64,000 bases of DNA from Mycoplasmataceae bacterium (GTDB taxonomy: Bacteria > Bacillota_I > Bacilli_A > Mycoplasmatales > Mycoplasmoidaceae): the NCBI GenBank assembly GCA_029009155.1, contig JAQXJX010000016.1, forward strand, positions 23,981-87,980, written 5' to 3'. Below the pieces are notes generated by a model that worked only from the letters and a program-made list of their open reading frames with translations, made no database searches and was not told where the DNA came from. Both the position numbers and the translations under genes were made by a program. Each line of letters begins with the position of its first letter. The stretch's first letter is position 1. Below are positions 43,710 through 54,954 of the stretch, piece by piece.

Positions 43710-44353
43710 AGAGAATGCCAAATATAGTTTTATTAGGAGCACCTGGATGCGGAAAGGGAACTTTAGCTAAGCATTTAGTTAAAGAAATGGGATATGTACA
43801 CTTTTCAACAGGAGACATGTTCCGTGAAATCATTCAAACACCAACTGAACTTGGTAAAAAAATTAAAGCAATTATGGATTCTGGTTCTTTAATTAGTGAT
43901 GATATTACTAATGAAATGATTAAAACTTACATTGAAAAAGCTTTAAAAGAAAATAAACATTTTATTTTAGATGGATATCCTAGAACAATTAATCAAGCTA
44001 AATATTTAAAATCTATTCTTGATATTGATTTAGCTATTTATTTAACTATTTCATTAGAAACTGCTGTTAAAAGAATTTCTGGAAGAGTTACTTGTCCTAA
44101 ATGTGGAGCAATCTTCAATAAATACTTTAAACCTACAAAAGTAGAAAATGTATGTGACATTTGTGGTTCACAATTAAAAACACGTGCAGATGATAATGCT
44201 GAAACTGCAAAAAAACGTTATGAAGTTTACATTCAAAATACAGAACCATTAATTAATCTATACAAAGAAGAAAAAGTATTAGTTGAAGTAGACGCTGATA
44301 AAGAATCAAGTGATAAAATTTTATTAGAAGTAGAACAAATTCTAAAAAAATAA
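43703..44353 (+). CDS. adk: Adenylate kinase, zinc-lid form
   Basis: A 216-residue enzyme: P-loop LLGAPGCGKGTLAKHL, HFSTGDMFRE, and a zinc-binding lid with Cys pairs in RVTCPKCGAIFN and VCDICGSQL. It interconverts AMP, ADP and ATP. An SD GGAGGAATT and the ATG at 43703 overlap the secY end; a second Met at 43715 (MPNIVLLG) is also possible. Classic secY-adk-map order. Confidence 0.97.
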   Translation: MIKRMPNIVLLGAPGCGKGTLAKHLVKEMGYVHFSTGDMFREIIQTPTELGKKIKAIMDSGSLISDDITNEMIKTYIEKALKENKHFILDGYPRTINQAKYLKSILDIDLAIYLTISLETAVKRISGRVTCPKCGAIFNKYFKPTKVENVCDICGSQLKTRADDNAETAKKRYEVYIQNTEPLINLYKEEKVLVEVDADKESSDKILLEVEQILKK

Positions 44354-44356
44354 AAC

Positions 44357-45163
44357 ATGAGTTTAATCAAAACTAATGATGATATAACTAAAATTAAAGC
44401 TGCTTGTACAATTTGAAAAAATGTACGATCAGCTATTTTATCATTTGTAAAACCTGGAATTACTACTAAAGAACTAGATGAATTTGCTGCAAATGAAATT
44501 AAATCATATAATGCAATTCCAACTTTTTACCATCTTTATGATTTTCCAGGCAATATTTGTATTAGCGTTAATAATCAATTAATTCATGGTGTACCTAATA
44601 ACTATGTAATCCAACCTAATGACATGATTACATGCGATGTAGGTGTAACATATTTAGATCATGTTTGTGATGCTGCTTTTACTTTTATTGTAGATCCATC
44701 TAATGACTCTAAAAAGCAACATATTTTAAATGCAACATATGATGCATTAATTCGAGCTATTAAAGAAATTAAACCATCAGCATATTTGGGTACAATTGGT
44801 GCAACAATTGAAGCAACAGCTAATGAATATGGCTATGAAGTTATTAAAGACTATGGGGGACATGGATGTGGTAATGCTCCTCATGAAGATCCTATTGTTT
44901 TAGATTATGGTACACCAAATACTGGCATGCAATTGCAACCAAATATGGTTTTATGTATTGAACCAATGTTAATGGATGGAACAGATAAATATAAAGTTAA
45001 TCCTACTAATAATTGAACAGTAACAGCTAAAAACAAAAAGTTAACTTGCCATTATGAACATATGGTGTTAGTTACTAATACTGGTTGTGAAGTACTAACT
45101 TTTTGTGAAGATGAGAAGCAACAATTTGCTGAAATTTTAGCTAAAAATAATTTTTTACAATAA
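44357..45163 (+). CDS. map: Methionine aminopeptidase type I
   Basis: A 268-residue metalloprotease. The metal ligands are visible: ITCDVGVTYLDHVCDAAF (two Asp), GHGCGNAPHEDP (His), CIEPMLMDG (Glu) and KLTCHYEHMVLV (the second Glu). It removes the initiator Met after deformylation. It starts three bases after adk. The frame is intact with TGA as Trp. Confidence 0.96.
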
Positions 45164-45187
45164 ATTTTTTGTTATATTTAATATGTT

Positions 45188-47626
45188 ATGAAAAAGAGTA
45201 AAAAAAGGTTTTTACCTTTATTTTTAGTACCAGCAAGTCTTTTAGTTTGCTTCCAAACTAGTTGTAAAACATCTCATGATCCACGCACTGATGATCGTTA
45301 TGCAATTAAGAGTGGTACAACAATAGTTAATGCTATTGAAAAACAATCAGGATTAGATAAAAACAAATGAGAATTATATTTTAATTCTAATTTAATTCCT
45401 TCTAGCGAAGTTACTTGAAAGTTAAGCCACGAAATCTATACTGATATTGATTATTCAAAAAACATTTGAATTGATCCAATTAATCAGCAATTAACATGAG
45501 ATGATTCTTTTTCTATCGGAAAATATTATTTTAATGTCATTGCTTATAGTAATAATACCCAAATTGGTGAAGTTAATACAATCGAATTTAATGTTGATAG
45601 CTTATTAAAAATTAATAGTCAAGAAGATTACAATTTAATTAGTTTTGCTAATAAATGCGGTTGTAGCCACAAACCATATAGTGTGTTAGCAAATAATATA
45701 GAATTGTTGCCTAATGAATATGAAGCATCATTAGTTACTATTAATGGTGATAGTAAACCAATTGATACTAATCAAATTTGATTTGATAAATTAACAAAAA
45801 CTATTCATTGGGATGCTAATATCATACCTGGGACTTATAATTTTCAAATCCACATAAGTTATCTTGATAAGTATGTAGTTGATTCAAAAGCCATTACATT
45901 ATTCATTTATGACTCTAATGATATTCAAAATAACTTTGATGTAAAATTTGTTTCTGCTAATTTATCACAATTAGAACAAGAGTTTGATTTCTTCTATAGT
46001 AATTCATTTTTTAATTCATCAAGTTATACATATAATTCAACAATGGCAACTGCATCTATGGCATTAGCTATGGCTAGCACTAATGATGAATTGGATCCTG
46101 AGCATGGATATAAGTATGTTCAATCATGCTTAGTTGACAAAATGCATTTAACTAATTTTCTTGCCAATGAAGGTTATAAAAAAGCTCCTACTACAACTTC
46201 AATTGGTGTTAGTGCAGCAAGTCAAACAATTAAAGCATATAATGGAGATTACACTTTAATAGTTGCTCCAATCCGTTCAGCTGGATATGCAAAAGAATGA
46301 GCATCTAATGTTACAGTTGGCGATAAACAAGATAAAACATTAGGATACCATAAAGGTTTCTATGACTCAGCCATTAAAGTTATTGATTTTTTAAAAGAAT
46401 ACATTACTACCTATAACATTAATGGAAAAGTAAAAATTTGATTATCCGGTTTTTCAAGAGGTGGAGCTGTTAGTAATCTTACTAGTGGGATATTAACAAA
46501 AGCTATTGCTGATCACAAAATTCAAGATTATTTAGGTAATAATATTGATTTATCTTGTGATAATGTTTATACTTATACTTTTGAAGCTCCTCAAGGTGTT
46601 AGTCATTTGGATTCATATAAAAATGATCCTAAAAACAAAATCTACAATAATATTTTTAATATTATTAACCCATTAGATTTAGTTCCAAAGGTTGCTCCTG
46701 CTACTTGAGGATTTACAAGATATGGAATTGATATGTATGTAAATGCTCCTTTTATCAATGATAATTACATCACAGCAAGAAATCGCATGTTAAAATATTA
46801 TGTTAAAAATCCTGAACCAGGATATGAAACATACTTTTTAGATGATTGAAATTATTATTGATTCAATAAATCAATAAAAGATGAATTCAATAATTTTAAC
46901 ATGATGGAAACTGGTATAGAATTTGTTAATACCTTATCAGAAACCATGAATAGTATTGAAAGTTATGTAATAAGATATCAAGACAATTTTGTTGAAATTA
47001 TGGATAAAGCGATGGGAGAAGGGATTACAACAAAAGAAAAATACAAGTATATTTTTAAAATGCTTGGACCTATAATTGAAGGACTATTTGATTTAAAAAT
47101 TCAAACAATCTTCTCTACTATTTTAAACCACATTGATTGAATTATTCAATCTCATTTACCACCATTATCATTAAGTTGATTAAAATCAGCTGATCCTAAA
47201 TACCAAAGCTATGAGGAACAAAATTATTTTGCAACTGAATATGCTTATTATCATATTCAAACTCGAGCTATTAATCTTTTAAATTGTTATCAAGTATCAC
47301 CAAAAAATGAAGATAATTTAATTTGTAATATTGATGGTGGATATATTTCAAGTAATGTTAACAGATACAATAATGCTAATCTTTCTGTTGGTATATATAC
47401 TGCTAAAATTGGCTATCCAGATTATGGAGAAGTATATTTACCCTTAGGTAAATATGATTTTAAATATTCTGCTAAAGTTAAAATATTTTATAGTGAAAAT
47501 AATTCTTGAATTAAAGTATATAAAGTTGATAGTAGACAATTTACTCCAACTTTAATGATTGAAAAGAAAATTGCTATTGATCCATTCACAAGTAGCAATT
47601 GATATACAGATTTACATATTTACTAA
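45188..47626 (+). CDS. Large lipoprotein with lipase/alpha-beta hydrolase motif
   Basis: An 812-residue protein, lipobox VCFQTSC with Cys at about residue 26. Residues about 60-260 are beta-rich modules. The later part carries KIWLSGFSRGGAVSN: GFSRG (Ser about 423) is a GxSxG nucleophile elbow of class-3-type lipases, followed by NPLDLVPKV, which could give the catalytic Asp. It is therefore probably a surface esterase or lipase that releases host lipids. TGA gives many Trp. It sits between map and infA, breaking the usual gene order, and is followed by a structured RNA. Confidence 0.82.
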
Positions 47627-47641
47627 TTAATAAAAAGTTTG

Positions 47642-47760
47642 TATAATAAGAATGCATTTGTACAAGTGCAATTATGACCAAGAGTCATGCTAATGTTTTA
47701 TAAACATTAGTTCCCCACTAAGAAGACAAATTATTTCACTAGTGAATTTGTCTTCTTTTT
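47642..47760 (+). ncRNA. Candidate structured small RNA
   Basis: TATAAT (47642-47647) is followed by four consecutive hairpins: GCATTTG/CAAGTGC (47654-47669), ATGAC/GTCAT (47674-47688, loop CAAGA), CTAATGTTT/AAACATTAG (47690-47710), and AAGAAGACAAATT/AATTTGTCTTCTT (47720-47757) with a T run, a terminator. Nearly every base from 47654 to 47757 is in a stem or short loop. No reading frame of note exists. Length about 105 nt. No known RNA family is recognised. It may be an independent sRNA or a leader, but infA has a separate start region. Confidence 0.55.
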
Positions 47761-47865
47761 ATTTTCTCTTCTTTTTATAAAAAAAAGTTAAAAAATCTAT
47801 TTTATTTATAAAATATAGTTTGTATATTCTAATAAGGAGTGAACTTAATTAATACTACTCACAAT

Positions 47866-48087
47866 ATGGCAAAAGATTTAGTTACCATAACAGGAACAGT
47901 TGTTGATGTAATCAACAGTGATTCATATAAAGTTAGATTAGACACAAAAGATAAACGTGAAATTATCGCCCATGTATCTGGTAAAATGCGTCTTCACAAA
48001 ATTCAGATTTTACAAGGTGATTCTGTAACAGTTGAGTTAAGTACATACGACTTAACACATGGTAGAATAACTTATAGAAACAAATAG
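47866..48087 (+). CDS. infA: Translation initiation factor IF-1
   Basis: A 73-residue OB-fold protein: MAKDLVTITGTVVDVINSD, then IIAHVSGKMRLHKIQILQGD and YDLTHGRITYRNK. It blocks the A site during initiation. The SD AAGGAG (47833-47838) lies too far from this ATG, which suggests the start is earlier, at ATT (47848) or TTA (47845) in the same frame; GTG at 47839 overlaps the SD. Only a few residues differ. L36 follows, the usual order. Confidence 0.9.
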   Translation: MAKDLVTITGTVVDVINSDSYKVRLDTKDKREIIAHVSGKMRLHKIQILQGDSVTVELSTYDLTHGRITYRNK

Positions 48088-48193
48088 GAGAAGTATTTAA
48101 GTTTTCATTAGAAATTTAGTCATTAAAAATGCAAATTTTTATGGCTAAATTTAATGTCTTATTAAACTATACAAACAATTAGGAGGAATAACA

Positions 48194-48307
48194 ATGAAAG
48201 TTAGAGCTTCAGTAAAGCCAATCTGCAAAGATTGCAAAATTATTAAAAGAAAAGGCCGTGTTATGGTTATTTGCAAAAATCCAAAGCACAAACAACGTCA
48301 AGGCTAA
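48194..48307 (+). CDS. rpmJ: 50S ribosomal protein L36
   Basis: A 37-residue protein, [20 protein letters not shown]..., with the zinc ligands CKDC, C and H in [13 protein letters not shown]. It binds 23S rRNA. AGGAGGAATAACA is the SD. Confidence 0.97.
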   Translation: MKVRASVKPICKDCKIIKRKGRVMVICKNPKHKQRQG

Positions 48308-48333
48308 TTATTAAAGGAAAGGATTAAGAAAAT

Positions 48334-48708
48334 ATGGCACGTATATTAGGTGTTGATATTCCTAATGGTAAGAAGATCAAAACTGCTCTTACTTATATAT
48401 ATGGAATTGGCGATTCTAGAGCATTAGAAATTTGCCAAAAAGCAAATGTAGATCCTGAAAAAAGAACAAGTGATTTAACAGATGCTGAATTAGCTGCTAT
48501 CCGTGAAGTTGGTAACAAATTCACTTTAGAAGGTGACCTTCGTAGAGAAGTAGCAATGAACATTAAACGTTTACAAGAAATCAATTGCTACCGTGGTATT
48601 AGACACCGTAAGAGTTTACCAACTCGTGGTCAAAGAACTAAATCTAATGCAAGAACACGTAAAGGACCACGTAAGACAATTGCTAACAAGAAAGTTGAAG
48701 CTAAATAG
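48334..48708 (+). CDS. rpsM: 30S ribosomal protein S13
   Basis: A 124-residue protein: [19 protein letters not shown], and [20 protein letters not shown] near the end. It lies in the 30S head and contacts P-site tRNA and the B1 bridges. Normal length; the tail KKVEAK is short. S11 follows 14 bases later. Confidence 0.97.
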   Translation: MARILGVDIPNGKKIKTALTYIYGIGDSRALEICQKANVDPEKRTSDLTDAELAAIREVGNKFTLEGDLRREVAMNIKRLQEINCYRGIRHRKSLPTRGQRTKSNARTRKGPRKTIANKKVEAK

Positions 48709-48722
48709 GAAAGGAGTAGATT

Positions 48723-49148
48723 ATGGCTGAAGAAAAGAAACAACAATCTGCTGGTGCTAAAAAAGCAGCAGCTAAAGCTAAACCAAAGAAAAAACGTAAA
48801 CTTGTTAACGTTAATGGTATGGCTCACATTCACTCAACAGTGAACAATACAATTGTAACTATTACTGACTTAAATGGAAATGCTATATCTTGAAGTAGTT
48901 CAGGAGTTGTAGGTTACAAAGGTAGTAAAAAATCTACACCTTATGCAGCAGGATTAGCAGCAACTCAAGCTGCAAAAGCAGCTATTGGGTTAGGTTTAAA
49001 GAGTGTTAAGGTATTTGTTAATGGTACTGGTCAAGGTAAAGATACAGCAATTCGTAGTTTAGCATCAGCTGGATTACAAATTACTGAATTAAACGATGTA
49101 ACACCATTACCACACAACGGTTGCCACCCACCAAAGAAACCACGTTAA
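48723..49148 (+). CDS. rpsK: 30S ribosomal protein S11
   Basis: A 141-residue protein with a basic N-terminal extension ([14 protein letters not shown]) and the S11 signatures [15 protein letters not shown] and [10 protein letters not shown]. It helps form the mRNA exit and E-site region. SD AGGAGT precedes the ATG; rpoA follows 21 bases later. Confidence 0.96.
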
Positions 49149-49169
49149 TAGGAGAAAGAGAAAATAGGT

Positions 49170-50174
49170 ATGGAAAAATTTCTAAAATACGACATTAAAG
49201 TTGAAAAAAATGAGAGAAACCCTCAACAATGCAAATTTGTCATTTCTCCATTAGAAAAAGGAATGGGAAACACACTTGGTAATGCTCTAAGAAGAACAAT
49301 GCTATTTGATATTCCTGGTTCATCAATATTTGCTGTTAAAGTAAATGATGCAACTCATGAATTTCAAGCTATTGAAGGCGTTAAAGAAGATGTTACCCAA
49401 ATCATCTTAAACCTTAAAGGTTTAGCTATTAAGATTGATGAAAATGCTTTTACAGATGACGAATTAGCAGAATTAACAATTGAAAAATGACCTGTAATGG
49501 AAGTATCTGCAAGTGGTAAATGTGTAGTTAAAGCAAGCGATATTAAAACTCCTGCAGGATTTGAAATTGTTAATAAAGGGTTATACATTTGTGAATTAAC
49601 AAGTCCAGAATCTAAATTAGATTTAAAATTATATGCAAGACGTGGTCGTGGATTTGTTACTTTCACTCAAAACCATGATGAAATTAAATCATTAGGTATT
49701 ATTGCTACAGATTCAAACTTCTCTCCAATTATTAGAGTTGGTTATTCAGTTGAAGATATTAAATTATCTAAATCTGAAACATGTGATTCATTAACAGTTG
49801 AAATTGCAACAAATGGTGCTATTTCTCCATCAGATGCATTAGCTTATGCAGCAAAACTTATTTCTGATTATTTACAACCAATTGTTGGCATTAATGAACA
49901 CATTAGCCAAATGAAATTAATTGAAGAACAAAAAAGAGAACAAAGATCTGAACGTCTTTCAGCTTCAATTGAAGATATTAGTTTATCAGTTCGTTCTTAC
50001 AACTGCTTAAAACGTGCTGGTATTCAAACTATCCATGAGTTAACTGAAAAAACTCGTAGTGAAGTTGAAAAAATTAAGAATTTAGGAAGAAAATCCCTAC
50101 GTGAAATTCAAAAGAAATTAATTGAATACGGTTTATCTTTTAAAGATGAACGTAGTGATGATAAGGAGGACTAA
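49170..50174 (+). CDS. rpoA: RNA polymerase alpha subunit
   Basis: A 334-residue protein. The N-terminal dimerisation domain has GMGNTLGNALRRTMLFDIPG, and the C-terminal domain has LSVRSYNCLKRAGIQTIHELTE with NLGRKSLREIQKKL. It assembles the polymerase and binds upstream promoter DNA. The frame reads TGA as Trp once (IEKWPVMEV). L17 starts four bases after the stop. Confidence 0.97.
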
Positions 50175-50177
50175 TTT

Positions 50178-50534
50178 ATGTCTTTTATAAATAAAAAAGG
50201 TAAAACTTCATCTTGAAGACAAATGGTTATCCGTCAACAAGTTTCTGATGTTATTGCTTATGGTGAAATTCAAACTACTTTAACAAAAGCAAAGGAAACT
50301 CAAAAACACGTTGATCATTTAATTACTCTTGCTAAAAATGCAAGTTTAGCAAATGATCGTGAAATGCGTAGCATTCTTTTAAACACTAAGAACTACGATG
50401 TTGACCACTTAGTTAAAAAAGCACACACAATTGCTAAGAAATACGAAGACCGTAAAGGTGGTTACACTCGTGTATTACGTTTAAAAGAACGTGATGGCGA
50501 TAACACAACAGTTGCTATATTACAATTAGTTTAA
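50178..50534 (+). CDS. rplQ: 50S ribosomal protein L17
   Basis: A 118-residue protein: SSWRQMVIRQQVSDVIAYG, TTLTKAKETQKHVDHLITLA, and GGYTRVLRLKERDGDN. TGA is Trp in SSWRQM. Last gene of the alpha operon; a strong terminator follows. Confidence 0.97.
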
Positions 50535-50557
50535 TTGTAATAGACCAATAACTTAAG

Positions 50558-50590
50558 CTAAGAGCAATGCTTTGCTCTTAGTTTTTATTT
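50558..50590 (+). terminator. Terminator after rplQ
   Basis: CTAAGAGCAA (50558-50567) / TTGCTCTTAG (50572-50581), loop TGCT, followed by T runs. Confidence 0.93.
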
Positions 50591-50744
50591 TTCAAATGTT
50601 CAATATAAAAAGCAATAAAAATTAATATTCTAATATTACCATTTATAAAATTAATTTATTTTTTATAATACATATAAAAGGTATGCTTTAGGCATAATTC
50701 TTTTGTAACAATGATGAGAGATTTATAAAAAGGATAGTTATTGT

Positions 50745-53700
50745 ATGAAAATTTGATCAGGTTTATGAAAAAAAATTGTTGCAGTATTTGCCACAATCAC
50801 ATGTGTGGCTAGTTTATCATCTATTGCTACAAGCTATAGTATTACATCATCAGTTGATAAAAATAATTTTGACATTCAAACTACTAAACGTGAAAATGCT
50901 ACTGTTGATTCAACAGAAAATAAAGTAGAAGAAAAAACAAATACTTTATCTGAATCAAATAATGAAAATCAAACTAATTCTGTTAGCAATAAAACTCCAT
51001 CATTAAAAAACACATACACAGGTACTTACACTTTTTATTTTAATGTTGCTGTCGATAGAGTTTACTTCAGTGCAATTAATTCAAGTTTAGATATGTCTTG
51101 AAGTAGAAACCTTTACCTTTGTTGAGGAGGTGCTCCTAATAATGTAAGCTGAGCTTGCAACGATGATTCTGACTGATTTCATTGAAATGGTGGTTTGTAT
51201 AATGGATCAACATCACCAGGCAAATATGAATTTTGTATTAAGGTAGGACGTGGTGGTGGTCGTAAGGACCACCATCTAGAAATGAGACCAATGACTATTT
51301 CATATGGGTCAGTTAGTTATCTTTCATCTTCATGTACTACAAGTTTAACTAAAGGCGAATCATATTCAATCGCTACTACATATAAATCAAATTATGGTGC
51401 TCTTGATCCATTAACATATGTATATTGAAGCGTTTATTCAGGTTCAAGTTATATTAGTCTTTCTAAAAGTTCTGATTATTATAGTTCAAGAACAGGTGGC
51501 TTTAGAAGTCAATATACTTTGTATAATTCAATAACAGCAAAAAATGTTGGTAGTGCTACTGTTAAAGTCACTGTAGGTGGTCAAGTTGAATATTTATACC
51601 TTAATATTTCTTATGCAGTAATTAAAAAATTAACCATATCATCAACTTCAAAAGATATGCATAAAGGTGAAACATTCACTTTATTCTGCAACATCGATAA
51701 TGTTATTAATGTTGATCCAGCCTTAAATCAAATTGTTTGAGAATATGATACTACTTTACTTTCATCTACATTAAGTAGTACAATGATCAGTAAATCTGGT
51801 GATAATATTGACTTTACTTGTAAAGAAATAACCCCGCCTGATACCCCGACAACGATTAAAGCATATGTTAAATCAAATCCAAGTATTTATCAAACTTGTA
51901 CAGTTACTATTATTTATGCTGAGCTAAAAAATATTACTATTAGTGCTACTCAATTATTAAAAGACAAAGGTGAAACTTTTGCTTTAAATTGTGAATTAGA
52001 AAATGTTGAAAACATTGATCCTGCACTTAATAACATCCAATGAATTTCTTCAAGTACATCAATTGTTGTTAAGAATTCAACAACTAAATCAGGAATAGAT
52101 GCCAATTTCTTTTGTCAAGAAATTACTCAACCAACAGAAATGGCTACTATTACTGCAATTACTCCTAATGGATTAACTGCAGAATGTGTAGTAGATATTA
52201 TTTATGCAGAAGTTAGATCTGTTATCCTACCTGATAGTGTTATTGTTTCATATGGAGGAAGTACAAGCATTACTCCTCAATTAATTGATTCACGTTATGT
52301 TGATCCAGATACAGATATCTATTTCACATGTGGAGATGCTGCTATTTCTTTTGCATCACAATCAGTTAAGCAAAATGAACCAATGTACATTACATCTACA
52401 AGCCAATTACCACAATTAAATCCTATTACAGTTTTTGCTTATGTATTTGATCGTCAAGGTAATCGACATTATTCAGAAAAACCATGTAAAGTAATTGTTG
52501 AAGGTGTTTTACCTAAAACACTTAGTATTGCACCCAGTACTATTCAAGCTTCATTAGGAGAAACTTTTAATAGCCTTCATGCTATATTAGATAATAAAGC
52601 TTCACCAACAACAATCATTGAATGAAGTGTTTCTGATCCAATGATTCTATCTATCAAAGGTCCTTCTCAAATGCCTGCAAGTCAAGATCCTGAATTTGAA
52701 GTTATTGCAGATTCAATTCCATCAGAATCAGTAAAAGTTTTTGCAAAAACTGAAGATAAATCTGGAAACACATTAACAGCTGAGGCATATGTTCAAATTA
52801 AAGCAGGATTTCCTGAATCAATTAAAATTATAAGTTATCCTAGTAAAGAAGAAGGTAGTCTAATTAAAGGTGTTGCAGGTGAAGCTGGTAACACTGGACA
52901 ATATGAAGCTGTTCATGGAGAAAACTCTTATCAAATTCTTCCTGCAACAGCAAGTAGTTCTGCAATTTGAAGTTTGGAAAAAACTGATGAAGATCATCCA
53001 ATTCCATCTTGATTACATATTCACCCAGAAACTGGTACTTTATATTGAGATAACACTAATACTGAAGGAAGCTACCAATTCTATGTAAAAGTTACAGCAA
53101 GAGCTAAAAACAAAGAAGGTCTACCAGTTACTGATCGTACTTTAGTTTCATTAAATTTACAAATGGCTTCAAGTAAACCAACATCAGTTACGATTAAATC
53201 TGGTCCAATTGATTCAAGAGATATTGGATATGTTGGAGAAGCAAACCATTCAACTGCATTCCAAGCAATTGTTGATCCTATTGGAAGTAACCAAACAGTA
53301 GAATGAAGCATTGTAGCAGTAGATGGAGGCGTTTGATTAGAACAACCATATTGATTATCTATTAGCATGTCTGGTCAAATTCAATGAACAAGCAATGCAC
53401 AAATGGGTAGTTGAAAATTTAGAGTTAAAGCAACAACAATTGCTGAAAATGTAAAAGGTGAAAAAGTTTCAGCAGTTAACTCAACTGACATTACTCTTGA
53501 TATTAAATATCGTGAACCAACAGGTATTGAAATTGTTCAAACACCACAAAATGCTGTTAAAACAATTGGCGTTGATGGTCAAAAGAGTTTTGATTCTAAC
53601 TTTGTGGCAGAAGTTTATCCATCAAATGCCCGTCCATTATGTAGCTGATCAATTGATAAAGTAGAAAAATTAGATAAACAAACAGGACATTTTAATCCAA

Positions 53701-54863
53701 TTCCTACCCCTGAATGATTAAATATTGATAACAACGGTTTAATTTTCTGAGATGATACCCCAGAATCACTTGTTGAAGTAGGAGATTATAACATTGTTGT
53801 TAAAGCTACAACTATGGAGAAATCACGAGATGGTTTTTACCTTTCTGCAACTTCTAACCCAGTTAGATTAAGTATCATTTATCGTAATGCAACAAGTGTA
53901 ATCTTTACACCTGAATCAATTGAAGCATTATTTGATGAAAATACAACTGCTCCTTCTGGTCAACCTGGATTATTAAAAGCTTACTTTAATACAGCTTCAA
54001 ATTTGGAAGTAATGACAGGACGAACATTACAAGCTGTTGTTCAACCAGAACACCAAGCTAACCCTGATGTAATTTGAACATTGGAAAAACTATCAGCTGC
54101 AGCTGCTGCAATTAATGTTCATATTGGTGATCCAACTGCAGGCGAAAAACCTAATGTATTTTATTGAAATGCACCAACACCAGGAAGTGGACCAATAACA
54201 TTTACTGTTAAAGTAACTAGTGCTGATAAAAAAGCAAGTGCTACCCAACCGGTAACTTTAAAACCTAGATACGCTAAAATTGAACAAATTACTGCAAGTC
54301 AGGAAAATATTGAAGTTAGTGGTGCAGTTAATGGAGAAATTAAATGTACAACTAATGATATGGCATCATTAGAACCTGGTGTTCCTACTTCAAATTTATA
54401 TTGAACAGTAAGCGACCCATCTGCTTTAGAAATTCTTGAATCTGCTACTGTACATAAAGATGATAAAGAATATGAATCTGCAATTACTACAAAAGGTTCA
54501 ACTATTCAATACAAAATTTTAAAAGACAACTTCTTTGGATTTAAATATTCAATTAAATGTTTTTCAAAAGAATATGTTTGAAATGAAGAAGCAGGTAGTT
54601 ACAAATTAGAACAAAATATTGTCAGAGAAATTTTTATATTTAAACCTTTCCCTTGATGATTAATTATTGTAATTTGTGCAGTTGGGGTAATATTATTTGG
54701 ATTGCTAATTTGATGATTAGTAAAACGTAATAAAAAACAAAAAGATAAAAAAGAAGCAAAAAAACAACAAAAAGAACTTGAAAAAGTTTCAAATACCATA
54801 AAGAAAACTAAAGTTGAATCCCCTAAAACTAAAAAACAAAAAGACAACTTGAATATTAATTAA
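50745..54863 (+). CDS. Giant surface protein A with Ig-like repeats and C-terminal anchor
   Basis: A 1372-residue protein. It starts with a signal/anchor helix (WKKIVAVFATITCVASLSS), then a Thr/Asn/Glu-rich stretch ending NKTPSLK, a lectin-like block (GRGGGRKDHHLEMRPMTI), and a series of beta-rich repeats with the phrases FTLFCNIDNVINVDPALN and FALNCELENVENIDPALN. The C-terminus has a TM helix (FPWWLIIVICAVGVILFGLL) and a Lys-rich tail. It is therefore an extracellular adhesin-type protein anchored at both ends. TGA gives over 20 Trp. Paralogue of the next gene. Confidence 0.88.
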
Positions 54864-54875
54864 TTATTTGATATA

Positions 54876-54899
54876 AGTAGCACTTTTGCTACTTTTTTT
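54876..54899 (+). terminator. Terminator between the two giant surface genes
   Basis: AGTAGCA (54876-54882) / TGCTACT (54887-54893), loop CTTT, followed by a T run. Confidence 0.85.
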
Positions 54900-54954
54900 A
54901 TTTATCTAATATCTAATAATATTTTTATAATATTAACAATGAGGTTTTTTTAAG

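Noticed and set aside
52870..53664. Alternative-frame segments within giant surface protein A
   Set aside because: Low-complexity shadows; the main frame is continuous with TGA as Trp.
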